Below, piece after piece: positions 56,101 to 64,000 of a DNA stretch of 64,000 nucleotides. Source of the DNA: Achromobacter spanius (lineage in GTDB: Bacteria; Pseudomonadota; Gammaproteobacteria; Burkholderiales; Burkholderiaceae_B); contig NZ_CP025030.1 in NCBI RefSeq assembly GCF_002812705.1, positions 248,001 through 312,000 of the forward strand, given 5' to 3'. Within the stretch, counting starts at the first letter, position 1; each line of letters opens with the position of its first letter. The notes under the pieces were generated by a model. That model made no database searches. It was not told where the DNA came from and saw only the letters and a list, made by a program, of their open reading frames with translations. Both the position numbers and the translations under genes were made by a program.

Positions 56101-57098
56101 GCAGCCACCATCGTTTTATCGTCATGCAACCAACAGGCCGCGCGGGACGTGCCCGCCGGCATCAATTCGGGGCGCTCGGTCGCGCAGCGCGGCAAGCGCT
56201 GGCCGCAACGCGGCAAGCGCTGGCCGCAACGCGGGTTGAACGCACAGCCCGGCGGAATGGCGTTCAGCCGAGGCATGCTGCCGTCTATCTGCACCAGCCG
56301 TTCGGTATGCCCGTCCATGGACGGAATCGACCCCATCAGCCCCGCCGTATACGGGTGGCGCGGCTTGTGGATCACATCGGTCACCGGCCCGATCTCGGCC
56401 ACGCGGCCCGCGTACATCACCGCCACGCGGTCGGCGGTTTCGGCGATCACGCCCATGTCGTGCGTGATCAGCATCACCGCCGTGCCATGCTCGCGGCACA
56501 GGCGCTTGAGCAGCTCGATGATCTGCGCCTGAATGGACACGTCCAGCGCCGTCGTGGGTTCGTCGGCCACCACCAGCTTGGGCTCGGCCGCCAGCGCCAG
56601 CGCGATCACCACCCGTTGGCGCATGCCGCCCGAGAACTGGTGCGGATAGTGGTCGATGCGTTCGCGCGCGGCGGGAATGCCGGTCGACGCCAGCAATTCC
56701 ACTGCGCGGTTGCGCGCCTGCGACCACGTCATATCCAGGTGCGTGACGATGGTTTCGGCCAACTGCCGGCCCACCGTGTACAGCGGGTTCAAGGACGTCA
56801 GCGGGTCTTGGAACACCGCGCCGATTTCGCGGCCGCGCACGCGGCGCATCTGCTCGTCGGGCAGGTTGTCGATGCGGCGGCCCGCCAGCAGGATTTCACC
56901 CGCGGCAATGCGCCCCGGGGGTTCCAGCAGGCCGATGATGGACGCGCCGGTCAGCGATTTGCCCGCGCCCGATTCGCCCACCACGCCCAGCACTTCGCCG
57001 GCCTGGATGGAGAAGGACACGTCGTCCAGGGCGCGTAGCGTGCCGCGGCGCGTGGGAAATTCCACGCGCAGGTTGCGGACTTCTAATAGTGCGCTCAT
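56097..57098 (-). CDS. Peptide-type ABC transporter ATPase (DppD-like)
   Basis: A 333-residue ATPase. Walker A GESGAGKS, signature [16 protein letters not shown], Walker [12 protein letters not shown]-loop THDMGVI. The C-terminal Cys motif, usually NPRC-x6-C, is extended to [20 protein letters not shown] by an exact in-frame 21-bp tandem duplication (56191-56211 and 56212-56232), so seven residues CGQRLPR occur twice. The rest is normal. It pairs with the DppF-like ATPase and the two permeases. Confidence 0.95.
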   Translation of the reverse strand: MSALLEVRNLRVEFPTRRGTLRALDDVSFSIQAGEVLGVVGESGAGKSLTGASIIGLLEPPGRIAAGEILLAGRRIDNLPDEQMRRVRGREIGAVFQDPLTSLNPLYTVGRQLAETIVTHLDMTWSQARNRAVELLASTGIPAARERIDHYPHQFSGGMRQRVVIALALAAEPKLVVADEPTTALDVSIQAQIIELLKRLCREHGTAVMLITHDMGVIAETADRVAVMYAGRVAEIGPVTDVIHKPRHPYTAGLMGSIPSMDGHTERLVQIDGSMPRLNAIPPGCAFNPRCGQRLPRCGQRLPRCATERPELMPAGTSRAACWLHDDKTMVAA

Positions 57099-57105
57099 GG
57101 TTACC

Positions 57106-58020
57106 TCAATTCAGCCGCGGGTTGAGCGCATCGCGCAGCCAGTCACCCAGTAGGTTGACCGACAGCACCAGCAGCACCAGCGCCGCGCCCGGGAAAATGG
57201 TGATCCACCATTCGCCGGAAAACAGGAAGTCGTTGCCGATACGGATCAGCGTGCCGAGCGACGGCGCGGTCGGCGGAACGCCCACCCCCAGGAACGACAG
57301 CGTCGCCTCGGTGATGATGGCGGTGGCCAGGTGCACCGTTGCCAGGACCAGCACCGGCCCCAGCACATTGGGCAGCACGTGGCGGAACATGATCACGGGC
57401 GAGGCCACGCCGATCACGCGCGCCGCCTGCACGTATTCGCGGTTTTTCTCCACCAGCGTGGAGCCGCGCACCGTGCGCGCATACTGCGGCCAGCCGGCCA
57501 GCGCGATGGCGCCGATCAGCACGGGGAACGCGATCAGTTCATGCATGTCGCGCGGCACCGCGGCCCGCGCCACGCCATCGATCAAGAGCGCAATCAGAAT
57601 GGCGGGGAACGACAACTGCACATCCGCCACACGCATGATGAAGGCGTCGATGCGTCCGCCCGCGTAGCCCGAGATCAGCCCCAGCACAATGCCGATCAGC
57701 ATCGACAACAGCACCGATGCCAGCCCGATCAAGAGCGATACGCGGGTGCCGTACAGAATGGCCGAGAACAGATCGCGGCCCTGGCTGTCGGTGCCCAGCA
57801 GGTAGTTGGCCTGGCCGTTGTCCTCCCAGGCGGGCGGCAACAAGGCGTCCAGCAGTTCTACCGTGGTCAGGTCGAAGGGGTTGTGGGGCGCGACCCAGCC
57901 GGCGCCGAACGAGCCGATCAGCAAGATTGCCAACAGCAGCGTTGCCAGAATGGCCACGGGCGCCCGGCGCCAGGCCCAGGCAATGTCGCTGTCCCACCAG
58001 CGTTTGAGTGCGGCGCGCAT
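57106..58020 (-). CDS. Peptide-type ABC permease (DppC-like)
   Basis: A 304-residue inner-membrane permease. It begins MRAALKRWWDSDIAWAWRRA; the first helix is near residues 22-44. LLGTDSQGRDLFSAILYGTR and the EAA-type loop (YVQAARVIGVASPVIMFRHVLPN) are family hallmarks. The start ATG overlaps the DppB-like stop by one base; an open frame to 58488 is not used. Six helices are expected. Confidence 0.95.
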   Translation of the reverse strand: MRAALKRWWDSDIAWAWRRAPVAILATLLLAILLIGSFGAGWVAPHNPFDLTTVELLDALLPPAWEDNGQANYLLGTDSQGRDLFSAILYGTRVSLLIGLASVLLSMLIGIVLGLISGYAGGRIDAFIMRVADVQLSFPAILIALLIDGVARAAVPRDMHELIAFPVLIGAIALAGWPQYARTVRGSTLVEKNREYVQAARVIGVASPVIMFRHVLPNVLGPVLVLATVHLATAIITEATLSFLGVGVPPTAPSLGTLIRIGNDFLFSGEWWITIFPGAALVLLVLSVNLLGDWLRDALNPRLN

Positions 58021-59009
58021 CAGTGAGCCCCCCCGGCGCGAGTCATTCCCGAACGCAAGCGCGGGTCCACGACGAAATACAGAAGATCGACAACCAGGTT
58101 GATCACCACGAAGACCAGCGCGATCAGGCACAGGTACGCGGCCATGACCGGCACGTCGGCGAATTGCACCGCCTGGATGAACAGCAAGCCCATGCCCGGC
58201 CACTGGAACACGGTTTCCGTGACGATGGCGAAGGCGATGATGCCGCCCAACTGCAAGCCGGTAATCGTTATGACGGGCACCATGGTGTTCTTCAACGCAT
58301 GGCCGAAGTGGATGGCGCGACGCTTCAAGCCCCGCGCGCGAGCGAACTTGATGTAGTCCGACCGCAGCACTTCCAGCATTTCCGAACGCACCAGGCGCAG
58401 CACCAGCGTCATCTGGAAGAGCGACAAGGTAATGGACGGCAGGATCAGGTGCTTCCAGCCGGTGGCCGTGAACAGGCCCGACGTCCACCAGCCCACGGCG
58501 ACGGTTTCGCCTCGGCCGTAGCTGGGCAACCAGCCCAGTTGCACGGAGAACACCAGGATCAGCAGGATGCCGATCAAGAAGGTGGGCAGCGATACGCCCA
58601 ACAAGGATCCGGCCAGCAGCATCTGGGACACCAGGCTGTTGCGCTTGAGCGCGGTGTACACGCCCAGCGGCACGCCCACCACCAAGGCCAGCAAGGCCGC
58701 CACCATGGATAGCTCAAGCGTGGCCGGCAAGCGGGATTTCAACAGGGTGGAAACGGGTTCGCTCTGACGCAGGGAGATGCCGAAATTTCCTTGCGCGGCG
58801 TTGGCCACGAAATGGCCGAATTGAACGATGGCGGGCTCGTTCAGCCCCAGGCGCTCACGCAGCTCGATGCGCTCGGCGTCGGTGGCGTCCTGCCCCAGCA
58901 TGATGGTGACAGGGTCGCCGACGTATTGAAAAAGCACAAAGGCCAGTAGCGCGACGGTGAGCATCACCGCTACGGCCTGCAACAGGCGGCGCAGTATGAA
59001 AGCAAACAT
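58020..59009 (-). CDS. Peptide-type ABC permease (DppB-like)
   Basis: A 329-residue permease. It starts at ATG 59009 (MFAFILRRLLQAVAVMLTVA) with the typical DppB N-terminal helix, then DPVTIMLGQDATDAERIELR, LGLN, the EAA-type loop (YIKFARARGLKRRAIHFGHA), and a terminal VDPRLRSG. The frame to 59057 adds a Pro/Phe-rich tail judged non-coding. Translation is coupled to the DppC-like gene. Confidence 0.95.
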   Translation of the reverse strand: MFAFILRRLLQAVAVMLTVALLAFVLFQYVGDPVTIMLGQDATDAERIELRERLGLNEPAIVQFGHFVANAAQGNFGISLRQSEPVSTLLKSRLPATLELSMVAALLALVVGVPLGVYTALKRNSLVSQMLLAGSLLGVSLPTFLIGILLILVFSVQLGWLPSYGRGETVAVGWWTSGLFTATGWKHLILPSITLSLFQMTLVLRLVRSEMLEVLRSDYIKFARARGLKRRAIHFGHALKNTMVPVITITGLQLGGIIAFAIVTETVFQWPGMGLLFIQAVQFADVPVMAAYLCLIALVFVVINLVVDLLYFVVDPRLRSGMTRAGGAH

Positions 59010-59076
59010 AGGCGGGAAAAACCAAAAGCAAAACGGCGGGAGCCGGGTAGGCTCCACGCCGTCTGGTTAGCCGGGA

Positions 59077-60648
59077 TCAGTCAACCTTGACCCAATCGGC
59101 AACAAGGCGATTGTCGGCACGGTGGATGACCGTGACGTTCTTGCGCATCGCCCAGGGGATGACCTGGTCATGCAGCGGGATATGCCCAAAGTCCTTGGCG
59201 TGCCCTTGCAGCACGGTGATGATGTCGGCGTCGCGCTTGGCCGGATCGGTCTCGGTCTTGATGCGATCGATGATCACGTCAAGTTCCTTGTTGCTGTAGC
59301 CGCCCAGGTTGTACATGCCGTCGGCGCCTTCACCCTTGGTGCGGATCAGGTTCTGCAACGAGTACATCGCGTCGAACGTGGGCACGCCCCAGCCGAACAG
59401 GTAGGCGCTGGTGTCAAACGACTGCACCTTGGGGAAGTACGTGGAACGCGGCATGGCGTTCATCGTGGCCTTCACGCCCACCTTGGCCCACATGCCAACC
59501 ACCGCCTGGCAGATGGCTTCGTCGTTGATGTAGCGGTTGTTGGGGCAGTCCAGCGTGAAGTTCAGGGTGCCGTCGTAGCCGGCTTCCTTCAACAGCTCGC
59601 GAGATTTTGCGGGGTCGTAGGGCACGCGCTTGTGCACCGATTCCGACCAGCCATGCACCTGCGGCGCGATCATCGTGCCGGTGGGCGCGGACAGGCCACG
59701 CATCACGGCGCGCTTGATGGCGTCCACGTCGATGGCGCGGTACAGCGCTTCACGCACGCGGATGTCCTGGAACGGGTTCTTGCCCTTGATGTTCGAGTAC
59801 TGCAACTCCGGACGCTTCTGGTCCAGGCCCAGGTAGATGGTGCGGTATTCGTTGCCTTCCACCACTTTCTGCGCCTGGCGCAGGCGTTCCAGATCCTGCG
59901 CGGCCGGGTCCAGCACGAAGTCGATTTCGCCCGACAGCAGCGCGGCGGTGCGGGTGGCGTTCTGCTTGATCGGCGTGAACACCACTTCGGTCACGTTGCC
60001 AACCTTGCCGGCCTTGTTCCACCAGTCCTTGTTTTCTTCAAAGACGGTGCGCACGTCCACTTCGCGCGTCTTCAACTTGTACGGGCCGGTGCCGTTGGTG
60101 TTGCGCGCGCCGAAGGTCTCTTCCTTGTTGACGTAGTCCTGCGGCTTGGCGATGTTGTTCTTTTCCGACCAGGCCTTGTTCATGATGAACACGTTGGTCA
60201 GTTGGCGCAGCAGCACCGGGTTGGGCGCCGACGTTTCGATCTCGATCGTCAGGTCGTCGACCTTGCGCGCTTCCTTGATGCCGGTCGTGTAGGCCTTGTA
60301 GTTCGACGTGGGCGCCATGGCGCGGTGAATCGAGAACACCGCGTCGTCCGCCGTGAAGGCGGCGCCGTCATGGAACTTCACGCCGGGGCGCAGCTTGAAG
60401 CGGTACAGGGTGGGCGACAGTTGTTCCCATTCCGTGGCCAGGCGCGGCACCACCTTGAACGTCTTGTCGTAGTCCACCAGCGGTTCGTAGATGTAGCTGT
60501 TGGCGGCGATCGTCATGCCCTCGTTTTGCGAGTGCGGGTCGAACGTAAGAATGTCGCCCTGGGCGGCCCAACGGAAAGTCTTGGCCTGCCCGATCGAGGG
60601 CACGGCCACGGCGGCGGCGATCGCGATAGCAATCAAAGTGCGGCGCAT
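59077..60648 (-). CDS. Peptide-type ABC solute-binding protein (DppA-like)
   Basis: A 523-residue periplasmic SBP_bac_5 protein. The signal peptide ends near residue 22 (IGQAKT). FRWAAQGDILTFDPHSQNEG, YEPLVDYDKTFKVVPRLATE, FKLRPGVKFHDGAAFTADDA are family hallmarks. An AGGAG lies 10 nt before the start. It is the first gene of the operon binding protein, DppB-, DppC-, DppD-, DppF-like; ligand may be a peptide, glutathione or other oligomer. The 201-nt gap before it contains the promoter but none is clear enough to call. Confidence 0.95.
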   Translation of the reverse strand: MRRTLIAIAIAAAVAVPSIGQAKTFRWAAQGDILTFDPHSQNEGMTIAANSYIYEPLVDYDKTFKVVPRLATEWEQLSPTLYRFKLRPGVKFHDGAAFTADDAVFSIHRAMAPTSNYKAYTTGIKEARKVDDLTIEIETSAPNPVLLRQLTNVFIMNKAWSEKNNIAKPQDYVNKEETFGARNTNGTGPYKLKTREVDVRTVFEENKDWWNKAGKVGNVTEVVFTPIKQNATRTAALLSGEIDFVLDPAAQDLERLRQAQKVVEGNEYRTIYLGLDQKRPELQYSNIKGKNPFQDIRVREALYRAIDVDAIKRAVMRGLSAPTGTMIAPQVHGWSESVHKRVPYDPAKSRELLKEAGYDGTLNFTLDCPNNRYINDEAICQAVVGMWAKVGVKATMNAMPRSTYFPKVQSFDTSAYLFGWGVPTFDAMYSLQNLIRTKGEGADGMYNLGGYSNKELDVIIDRIKTETDPAKRDADIITVLQGHAKDFGHIPLHDQVIPWAMRKNVTVIHRADNRLVADWVKVD

Positions 60649-60849
60649 AGTGGGTTAACTCCTGACATTAGTCTGAATACCGGCGCGAGTGTGCCTAGCC
60701 CCAAGACCCCCGTCAATTCAGGGTTTATGCGTACCGTGACCCCTTTTCACAGAGGGGGATCTATTAAGGGACGTATATGCAAGTAACAAAATAATTGGGT
60801 CGAACAGTGTTCGAGTGCGCCGATGCAACGGACGAGGATGCCTCGCTGC

Positions 60850-61356
60850 TCATTCCTCGTCGTCGATCGGCAACTCCAGCGGCACGTGCTCGGTCATCAG
60901 CACTTCCAGCATGTCGATCAGCAGCGCCGCTTTTTCTTCGCCGAATGGCGCCAGCACCGCTTTCTGATGCTGCAAGGCCTGTTCGCACAAGGCGGCGATC
61001 AGGTTGGTGCCCTTGGTGGTGATGCACACGCGCGTTTGCCGGCGGTCTGCCCGCACGCCCGTGCGCGCTACCAGGCCATCGGCTTCCATGCGCTGCACCA
61101 CCTTGCTCAAGGTGGGCTGCTTGGTGATGGCCAGCACCGCCAAGGTGCCGATGGTTTCGCCGGGGCTGCCTTCCAGGCTGGCCAGCACCCGCCATTCAGT
61201 CACCGACAACCCGGCCGCCTTCACCTGCAGATGAAATTCGGCCGAGATGCGCTGGCTGGCCTGCGCCAGCAGATAGGCCAGATAGCCGTCGACGAAACGC
61301 GGCCCCGACGTACCGCGACCGGTCAAAAGGGTGTCCCGCTGCTTGTCCAACCGCAT
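60850..61356 (-). CDS. MarR-family transcriptional regulator
   Basis: A 168-residue winged-HTH regulator. Start is ATG 61356 (MRLDKQRDTLL) with GGAG 10 nt upstream; the frame to 61524 is not protein-like. The dimer helix YLAYLLAQASQRISAEFHLQ, the recognition region LAITKQPTLSKVVQRMEADG and the wing VRADRRQTRVCITTKG are all present. It is divergent from iorA and probably controls it through the palindromes in the gap. Confidence 0.92.
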   Translation of the reverse strand: MRLDKQRDTLLTGRGTSGPRFVDGYLAYLLAQASQRISAEFHLQVKAAGLSVTEWRVLASLEGSPGETIGTLAVLAITKQPTLSKVVQRMEADGLVARTGVRADRRQTRVCITTKGTNLIAALCEQALQHQKAVLAPFGEEKAALLIDMLEVLMTEHVPLELPIDDEE

Positions 61357-61726
61357 GTTGCTGTGCTCCCACGCACCGGAATTTCGTGAACGGCCCAGGG
61401 CCGCAAAGCGCATTGCACCACGACGGCGCAAACGCGCGCCATGATGTGCCGCAATGCTGTTGCGCAGCACAGGGTATACCCCGAATCGCAACCCGTTTTT
61501 GCACCATGCCGGGGATGAAAACACGGCGGGTAGCTAGAGAACAACCAGTATATACATCCTTGTTTTCGCGTGATATTTTTTGATTTCCATGAAATTTCAT
61601 CTTTTTTGTTGACAGCTAAAACGTTGACTCCTAAAGTATTTTTTAGACGGAAATTTTCGTGACACGACGATGCTGCACGGCAGCAAGGCTTGAGGACCGG
61701 TAAGCCGGCCCGACCAGGAGTTCGAG
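61357..61726. promoter_or_regulatory. marR/iorA divergent regulatory region
   Basis: This 370-bp gap holds a near-consensus promoter for iorA: TTGACA (61609-61614), 17-bp spacer, TAAAGT (61632-61637). A perfect palindrome ATGAAATTTCAT (61589-61600) sits 8 bp before the -35 box, and CTAAA-N6-TTTAG (61631-61646) covers the -10 box. Both suit a MarR-type dimer. Transcription from about 61644 leaves an 83-nt leader. No coding ORF is convincing. Confidence 0.6.
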
Positions 61727-63973
61727 ATGGCTGAAAGGTCTTTCAAGAAAGAAGTCCAGCAGTTGCGAATTGGCGCCGGCAAAGAGTTTCGCGGCGAAGG
61801 CATACTTGCCGTCACGAAAGCCTTGCTGCAATCGGGCGTGGGCTATGTGGCGGGCTACCAGGGCTCGCCCATCTCGCACCTGATGGACGTGCTGGCGGAC
61901 GCCAACGAGATCCTGCAAGAGCTCGGCGTGCACTTCGAGGCCAGCGCCTCGGAAGCCACCGCCGCCGCCACGCTGGCCGCCTCCGTCATGTACCCGATAC
62001 GCGGCGCCGTCACGTGGAAATCCACCGTGGGCACCAACGTGGCCTCGGACGCGCTGGCCAACCTGGCATCAGGCGGCGTCACGGGCGGCGCGCTGGTCAT
62101 CGTGGGCGAAGACTACGGCGAAGGCTCGTCCATCATGCAGGAGCGCTCGCATGCGTTCGCCATGAAATCGCAGATCTGGCTGCTGGACCCGCGCCCCAAC
62201 CTGGAAAGCATGGTCAAGGCGGTGGAAGACGGCTTTGAATTGTCGGAAGCCAGCAAGACGCCGGTCATGCTGCAACTGCGCATTCGCGGCTGCCACGTGC
62301 ATGGCCGCTTCATCGCCAAGGAAAACAAGCGGCCCACGTTCTCGCTGGCCCAGGCGCTGGAAAGCCCGGCGCGCGACACCAGCCGCATCGTGCTGCCGCC
62401 CGCGTCCTTCCTGCACGAACAGGAAAAGATCAAGGACCGCTGGCCCGCCGCCATCCGCTACATCAAAGAGCACAAGCTGAACGAGCACTTTGACGGCGAT
62501 CAGAACGATATCGGCCTGATCCTGCAAGGCGGCCTGTACAACGGCGTCATCCGCTCGCTGCAACTCCTGGGCCTGGCCGACAACTTCGGCAACAGCCGCA
62601 TTCCGCTTTACGTCATGAACGTGACCTATCCCGTCATTGAAGACGAGGTCACCGAGTTCTGCCGTGGCAAGCGCGCCGTGCTGCTGCTGGAAGAAGGCCA
62701 GCCCGATTACATCGAACAGAACCTGCATGCCGTGCTGCGCAAGGCGGGCATCGACACGCATCTGTCCGGCAAGGACGTGCTGCCGATGGCGGGCGAATAC
62801 ACCACGCAGGTGATGCGTGACGGTCTGCGCGAATTCCTGAAGCGCCATCGCCCCGAATCGCTGCAGACGCATGCGGCGGTGGCGGTGGATGCACAGGCCG
62901 AAGCACAAGTCGCAACCCGCCAACTGGAAATCACGGAAGTCTCGCGACCGAAGCCTGCCACTCCGGCCACCAAACCGGTCGAACAGCCCATCACCTTCCA
63001 CAAGCAGGTGCAGGGCCTGGCCTCGGTGGTGCCGCCGCGCCCCGCCGGCTTCTGTACGGGCTGTCCCGAACGCCCCATCTTTTCCGCGCTGACGCTGGCA
63101 CAGGAAAAGCTGGGCCAGCACCATATTTCGTGCGATATCGGCTGCCACCTGTTTTCCATCCTGCCGCCCTTCAACCTGGGCGCCACCACCATGGGCTACG
63201 GCTTGGGCGCGTCCAGCGCGGCGGCGTTCAACGTGCCCGCCGCCAAGCGGCCCATCTCGATCATGGGTGATGGCGGCTTCTGGCATAACGGCTTGTCGTC
63301 CGGCATTGGCAACGCGGTCTTCAACAAGTACGACGGCGTCATCGTCATCGTCGACAACTTCTACGCCTCGGCCACGGGCGGGCAGGACATTCTGTCGTCG
63401 CGCGCCGACAACCCCGACCGGTCCACCAACAATCCCATCGACCATGCCGTGCGCGGCGTGGGCGTGAAGTGGGTGCGCACGCTGGACCGCACGTATGACG
63501 TCGCCAAGGTGCGCGCCACGATCGAAGAAGCGCTGACCACCGACATCAAGGGTCCGAAGGTCATCATCGCGCAGTCTGAATGCATGTTGAACAAGCAGCG
63601 CCGCGTGAAGCCGCTGTTCAACAAGGCTGTCAAGGAAGGCCGCCGCATGGTCAAGGAACGCTTTGGCGTGGACCCCGACGTCTGCACCGGCGACCACGCC
63701 TGTATCCGGCTGTCGGGCTGCCCGTCCTTGTCGGTCAAGGACAGCGGCGACCCCTTGAAGGAAGACCCCGTGGCGCATGTGGAAAGCAGTTGCGTCGGCT
63801 GCGGCAACTGCGGCGAAGTGGCCCATGCCGCCGTGCTGTGCCCGTCTTTCTACCGCGCCGACATCGTGCACAACCCAACCGGCACCGACCGTTTCCTGGC
63901 GCGCGTGCGCGGCGCGGTCATCGGTTTCCTGCAACGCCGCCGCGCCGCGCGGCTGGCTCAATACGCCCTGTAA
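61727..63973 (+). CDS. iorA: Indolepyruvate ferredoxin oxidoreductase alpha subunit
   Basis: A 748-residue thiamine-diphosphate enzyme that oxidatively decarboxylates arylpyruvates from aromatic amino acid breakdown. The N-terminal pyrimidine-binding domain includes GYQGSPISHLMDVL, HFEASASEATAAATLAA and GEDYGEGSSIMQERSHAFAM. The PP domain has CTGCPERPIFSAL and MGDGGFWHNGL with NAVFNKYDGVIVIVDN. The C-terminal ferredoxin-like part has two Cys groups, CTGDHACIRLSGCPSL and CVGCGNCGEVAHAAVLCPSF. The start ATG follows the promoter at 61609. The beta subunit probably follows. Confidence 0.94.
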   Translation: MAERSFKKEVQQLRIGAGKEFRGEGILAVTKALLQSGVGYVAGYQGSPISHLMDVLADANEILQELGVHFEASASEATAAATLAASVMYPIRGAVTWKSTVGTNVASDALANLASGGVTGGALVIVGEDYGEGSSIMQERSHAFAMKSQIWLLDPRPNLESMVKAVEDGFELSEASKTPVMLQLRIRGCHVHGRFIAKENKRPTFSLAQALESPARDTSRIVLPPASFLHEQEKIKDRWPAAIRYIKEHKLNEHFDGDQNDIGLILQGGLYNGVIRSLQLLGLADNFGNSRIPLYVMNVTYPVIEDEVTEFCRGKRAVLLLEEGQPDYIEQNLHAVLRKAGIDTHLSGKDVLPMAGEYTTQVMRDGLREFLKRHRPESLQTHAAVAVDAQAEAQVATRQLEITEVSRPKPATPATKPVEQPITFHKQVQGLASVVPPRPAGFCTGCPERPIFSALTLAQEKLGQHHISCDIGCHLFSILPPFNLGATTMGYGLGASSAAAFNVPAAKRPISIMGDGGFWHNGLSSGIGNAVFNKYDGVIVIVDNFYASATGGQDILSSRADNPDRSTNNPIDHAVRGVGVKWVRTLDRTYDVAKVRATIEEALTTDIKGPKVIIAQSECMLNKQRRVKPLFNKAVKEGRRMVKERFGVDPDVCTGDHACIRLSGCPSLSVKDSGDPLKEDPVAHVESSCVGCGNCGEVAHAAVLCPSFYRADIVHNPTGTDRFLARVRGAVIGFLQRRRAARLAQYAL

Positions 63974-63986
63974 GGACTAGCCCTTC

Positions 63987-64000
63987 ATGAACCCGGTGGC
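63987..64000 (+). CDS. Start of next gene, probably iorB (cut by window end)
   Basis: An ATG 13 nt after the iorA stop, preceded by AAGGA at about 10 nt, opens MNPVA before the window ends. The position suggests the indolepyruvate oxidoreductase beta subunit, but the sequence itself is too short to show it. Confidence 0.35.

Overview
The window looks like a chromosomal segment of a high-GC betaproteobacterium of the Alcaligenaceae, most like Achromobacter or Bordetella. This is inferred from gene families and order (a Bug/TctC solute-binding protein beside an IclR regulator, phasin, aat-bpt, dusB-fis-purH-ruvC-ruvA, minCDE, M48 protease beside galU) and from the codon use. No rRNA, tRNA, CRISPR array, prophage or transposase gene was recognised. 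Almost all of it is core chromosome; the accessory signals are small: a vapBC pair, two palindromic repeat elements and a tandem-repeat array.

Layout. 1-5400: a hypothetical protein, DoxX, a divergent LysR regulator, a Nudix hydrolase, the N-degron transferases aat and bpt, and pyrD. 5400-8430: phasin, a periplasmic Bug-type binding protein and its probable IclR regulator. 8550-12610: a CinA-like domain protein, an EI24 membrane protein, a thioredoxin-like protein and an RhlE-type DEAD-box helicase. 12610-18290: azlCD, a zf-CHCC protein, an NTF2-like protein, a YheT-like hydrolase, a BepA-like metalloprotease and galU. 18300-20390: a CtaG-like membrane protein and a porin. 20460-25890: a divalent-cation region with mgtA, a stand-alone MgtC-C-terminal-like protein, two candidate leader peptides, and a CaCA antiporter preceded by a yybP-ykoY manganese riboswitch. 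25890-36600: pepP, a TM2 protein, a UbiH-family hydroxylase, dusB-fis, purH, ruvC, ruvA, an NDUFA9-like protein, a PLP-dependent dehydratase and ruvB. 36690-40530: a two-component system and a divergent orphan outer-membrane protein. 40660-45260: recQ, a 13-bp repeat array, a palindromic element and cydAB. 45390-49450: glnS and minCDE. 49510-55040: small lipoprotein, isochorismatase-family hydrolase, vapBC, a second palindromic element, ettA, a DMT transporter and an acidic-tailed unknown protein. 55110-60650: a complete peptide-type ABC importer. 60850-64000: a MarR regulator divergent from iorA, with the next gene cut by the window end.

The most interesting part is the cation region. A 21-codon ORF with its own Shine-Dalgarno and an Asp-Pro-Asp-Pro stretch lies 342 nt upstream of mgtA, resembling the enterobacterial MgtL leader that senses low Mg2+. 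A second short leader ORF sits just below a good promoter at the head of the same operon. The next gene upstream, the CaCA antiporter, carries a recognisable Mn2+ riboswitch, so it is predicted to be a manganese exporter rather than a calcium transporter.

The second notable point is a pair of elements at 42681-42862 and 51202-51428. Both have identical perfect 19-bp terminal inverted repeats and a matching inner inverted repeat, and no transposase.
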